From an uncultured Prevotella sp. (GTDB lineage: Bacteria > Bacteroidota > Bacteroidia > Bacteroidales > Bacteroidaceae), in NCBI GenBank assembly GCA_900548195.1, contig URJQ01000136.1, forward strand, positions 1 to 5,967: a stretch of DNA of 5,967 nucleotides, read 5' to 3'. Shown piece after piece: positions 5,915-5,967 of the stretch. Every line of letters begins with the position of its first letter. Position 1 is the first letter of the stretch. The position numbers and the translations under genes are program-made. Below the pieces are notes generated by a model that did no database searches, had not been told where the DNA came from, and was given only the letters and a program-made list of their open reading frames with translations.

Positions 5915-5934
5915 GCCCACTTTAAAAAGGGGGC
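5915..5934 (+). promoter_or_regulatory. Leader stem-loop downstream of the right-edge promoter
   Basis: GCCC (5915-5918) pairs with GGGC (5931-5934) and CTT (5920-5922) with AAG (5927-5929), separated by one A-G mismatch, with a 4-nt loop; ATATTTTG follows. It would fold about 20 nt into the transcript predicted from the promoter ending at 5889. A weak terminator or attenuator is possible. Confidence 0.35.
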
Positions 5935-5950
5935 ATATTTTGAATCCAGC

Positions 5951-5967
5951 ATGATCAGTGTGGTCAT
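5951..5967 (+). CDS. Possible 5' end of a gene cut by the window edge
   Basis: An ATG at 5951 opens a frame that runs off the edge after MISVV, about 55 nt after the predicted transcription start, a leader length like that of bipA. A 19-codon frame from an ATG at 5895 ends with TGA at 5952-5954, overlapping this ATG as ATGA, so a coupled leader peptide is conceivable, but its ATG coincides with the predicted start site and it would be leaderless. The last 17 bases also form a small hairpin (5951-5957 with 5961-5967, one T-G wobble). Five codons do not allow a function to be assigned. Confidence 0.25.

Larger units (their letters stand above)
5178..5950. other. Long non-coding region upstream of bipA
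   Basis: About 770 bp without a credible gene; the longest forward and reverse frames I followed stop after 10 to 20 codons. It holds, from left to right, the bipA leader and promoter, an A/T-rich stretch of no recognisable content (about 5280-5445), a duplicated CGCACTTTTT motif, the TTCCACC palindrome, about 200 bp with only a short direct repeat (5645-5857), and a right-pointing promoter. The base composition is clearly more A/T-rich than the genes. I see no tRNA-like cloverleaf, no insertion-sequence ends with a target duplication and no DnaA-box cluster. Confidence 0.7.

Noticed and set aside
5178..5967. Chromosomal replication origin
   Set aside because: The region is A/T-rich and dnaA is nearby, but I find no cluster of TTATCCACA-like boxes; TTCCACC differs from the DnaA box.

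Overview
The window looks like a chromosomal segment of a Bacteroidales bacterium, most likely Prevotella or a close relative. Four things point there: the type of DnaA, MCE/MlaD and BipA proteins encoded; the almost complete lack of Shine-Dalgarno sequences; two good matches to the Bacteroidetes-type promoter (TTTG, 20-bp spacer, TAnnTTTG); and spacers packed with an ATGAAGAA-type repeat, which I recall (not checked) as common in Prevotella genomes. The genus is an inference from protein and motif style; no rRNA gene is present.

Layout. At the left edge there is a short stretch that is probably the tail of an upstream gene, with a GC-rich hairpin. It is followed on the + strand by an MCE/MlaD-family lipid-transport protein (84-986) and then dnaA, the replication initiator (1156-2625), separated by a 169-bp spacer with two small hairpins. 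Downstream of dnaA lies a small + strand L-rhamnose mutarotase gene (2839-3162), bracketed by two repeat-rich palindromic spacers (about 2635-2823 and 3165-3368) that share a 52-bp near-identical sequence in inverted orientation. Converging on it from the right, on the - strand, is a full-length bipA/typA ribosome-associated GTPase gene (3375-5177) with a clear promoter upstream of it (5248-5279).

The right-hand ~790 bp (5178-5967) holds no complete gene. It contains the bipA leader and promoter, a duplicated CGCACTTTTT motif around a small palindrome, a striking 30-bp-arm inverted repeat built from eight TTCCACC heptamers at about helical-turn spacing, and, close to the right edge, a second consensus promoter pointing right, followed by the possible first codons of another gene.

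The genes are mostly housekeeping: outer-membrane lipid homeostasis (mlaD), replication initiation (dnaA), sugar anomer conversion (rhaM) and translation/ribosome assembly under stress (bipA). They do not form an obvious single pathway. The unexplained material lies in the spacers. I do not see a complete undescribed multi-gene system; the best candidates for new biology are the repeat pair around rhaM and the TTCCACC palindrome region upstream of bipA.
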